From a virus: a stretch of DNA of 64,000 nt. The position numbers and the translations under genes are program-made. The stretch lies in IMG/VR virus record IMGVR_UViG_3300010885_014582, positions 1 through 64,000 of that record, one strand, 5' to 3'. Of the stretch, positions 63,777 through 64,000 are shown in pieces (positions within the stretch are counted from its first letter, which is position 1; each line of letters starts with the position of its first letter). The notes beneath the pieces were generated by a model, which saw nothing but the letters and a program-made list of their open reading frames with translations, had not been told where the DNA came from and did no database searches.

Positions 63777-64000
63777 TAGTTATATGCTATATAAGACAAT
63801 AATGCTTTTCTTGCTGCATACATTTCAGGGCGACTTAAATCTTCTGATTGCCAAATATTTGGAAATTCAACTATACTCAGTGCTTCTTTAGGGGTCGCTA
63901 TCAAGTCGTTAATTGATAAAAGTGCGCAATATTTGTATACATCTTTTTCAATAGATACTCGTTCTGTTTCCAGTATGTCTGAATCAATATTTACAGTTCT
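63776..64000 (-). CDS. C-terminal part of a hypothetical protein, cut by window edge
   Basis: Direct translation of the right edge gives an open frame to the stop at 63776-63778 (TAATG with the membrane-protein start). Visible sequence includes YKYCALLSINDLIATPKEAL, SIVEFPNIWQSEDLSRPEMY and AARKALLSYIAYN at the end. No family recognised. Its N-terminus lies outside the window. Confidence 0.65.
   Translation of the reverse strand, partial: RTVNIDSDILETERVSIEKDVYKYCALLSINDLIATPKEALSIVEFPNIWQSEDLSRPEMYAARKALLSYIAYN

Noticed and set aside
1-64000. tRNA genes
   Set aside because: No cloverleaf was recognised while reading the short intergenic gaps; none is claimed. A tRNA scan would settle this.

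Overview
This window is a gene-dense, almost fully coding stretch of a tailed phage genome with a contractile tail (myovirus morphology). It contains large terminase, portal, scaffold, major capsid, neck proteins, tail sheath, tail tube, a probable frameshifted tail-assembly chaperone, tape measure, LysM, gpD-like hub, gp25-like and gpJ-like baseplate proteins, and three tail fibres. The host is probably an actinobacterium: there are two WhiB-like Fe-S regulators and an Rpf-like peptidoglycan hydrolase, both families being typical of Actinobacteria. The moderate to low GC content suggests a low-GC group such as freshwater Nanopelagicales (acI) rather than Mycobacterium or Streptomyces; that host assignment is inference. 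No integrase, lysogeny repressor, tRNA or CRISPR array was recognised.

Layout. Positions 2-1798 (+): a truncated gene, a DUF932 gene and a WhiB gene, closed by a strong bidirectional terminator. Positions 1815-8000 (mostly -): HTH protein, Rpf-like enzyme, second WhiB, two HAD-like phosphatases and small conserved phage proteins, with one antisense + gene at 3315. Positions 8003-13792 (-): about twenty tiny, polar, probably disordered proteins, several of which share the same N-terminal tag. Positions 13801-28591 (-): nucleic-acid metabolism: a SpoVS-like protein, resolvases, HNH nuclease, Cas4/RecB-like nuclease, RecA, PolA-type polymerase, ssDNA-binding protein, SNF2-type helicase, primase, DnaB-like helicase, AAA+ loader and a winged-helix initiator whose gene carries iteron-like repeats beside an AT-rich tract (probable origin). 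Positions 28682-29924 (+): a divergent island with a basic peptide, an 8-cysteine metallothionein-like peptide, a membrane protein, a conserved small protein and a Dps-like ferritin. Positions 29913-47467 (-): tail, baseplate and neck. Positions 47475-59774 (-): capsid, portal, a proteasome/HslV-like hydrolase next to a phosphoesterase, terminase and an M15-type endolysin candidate. Positions 59783-64000 (-): two collagen-like fibres, an OB-fold baseplate protein, a glycosyltransferase and membrane proteins.

Genes are packed with ATGA, GTGA or TAATG stop/start overlaps, which were used to choose many starts. Nine complete genes of 28-59 codons, an unstarted frameshift reading frame and a truncated gene at the right edge were found by direct translation. 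The best candidates for undescribed biology are the tagged small-protein cluster, the HslV-like Ntn hydrolase in the head region where no classical prohead protease is recognised, the SpoVS homologue, the Dps plus Cys-rich peptide island, the putative origin inside the initiator gene and the putative +1 frameshift before the tape measure.
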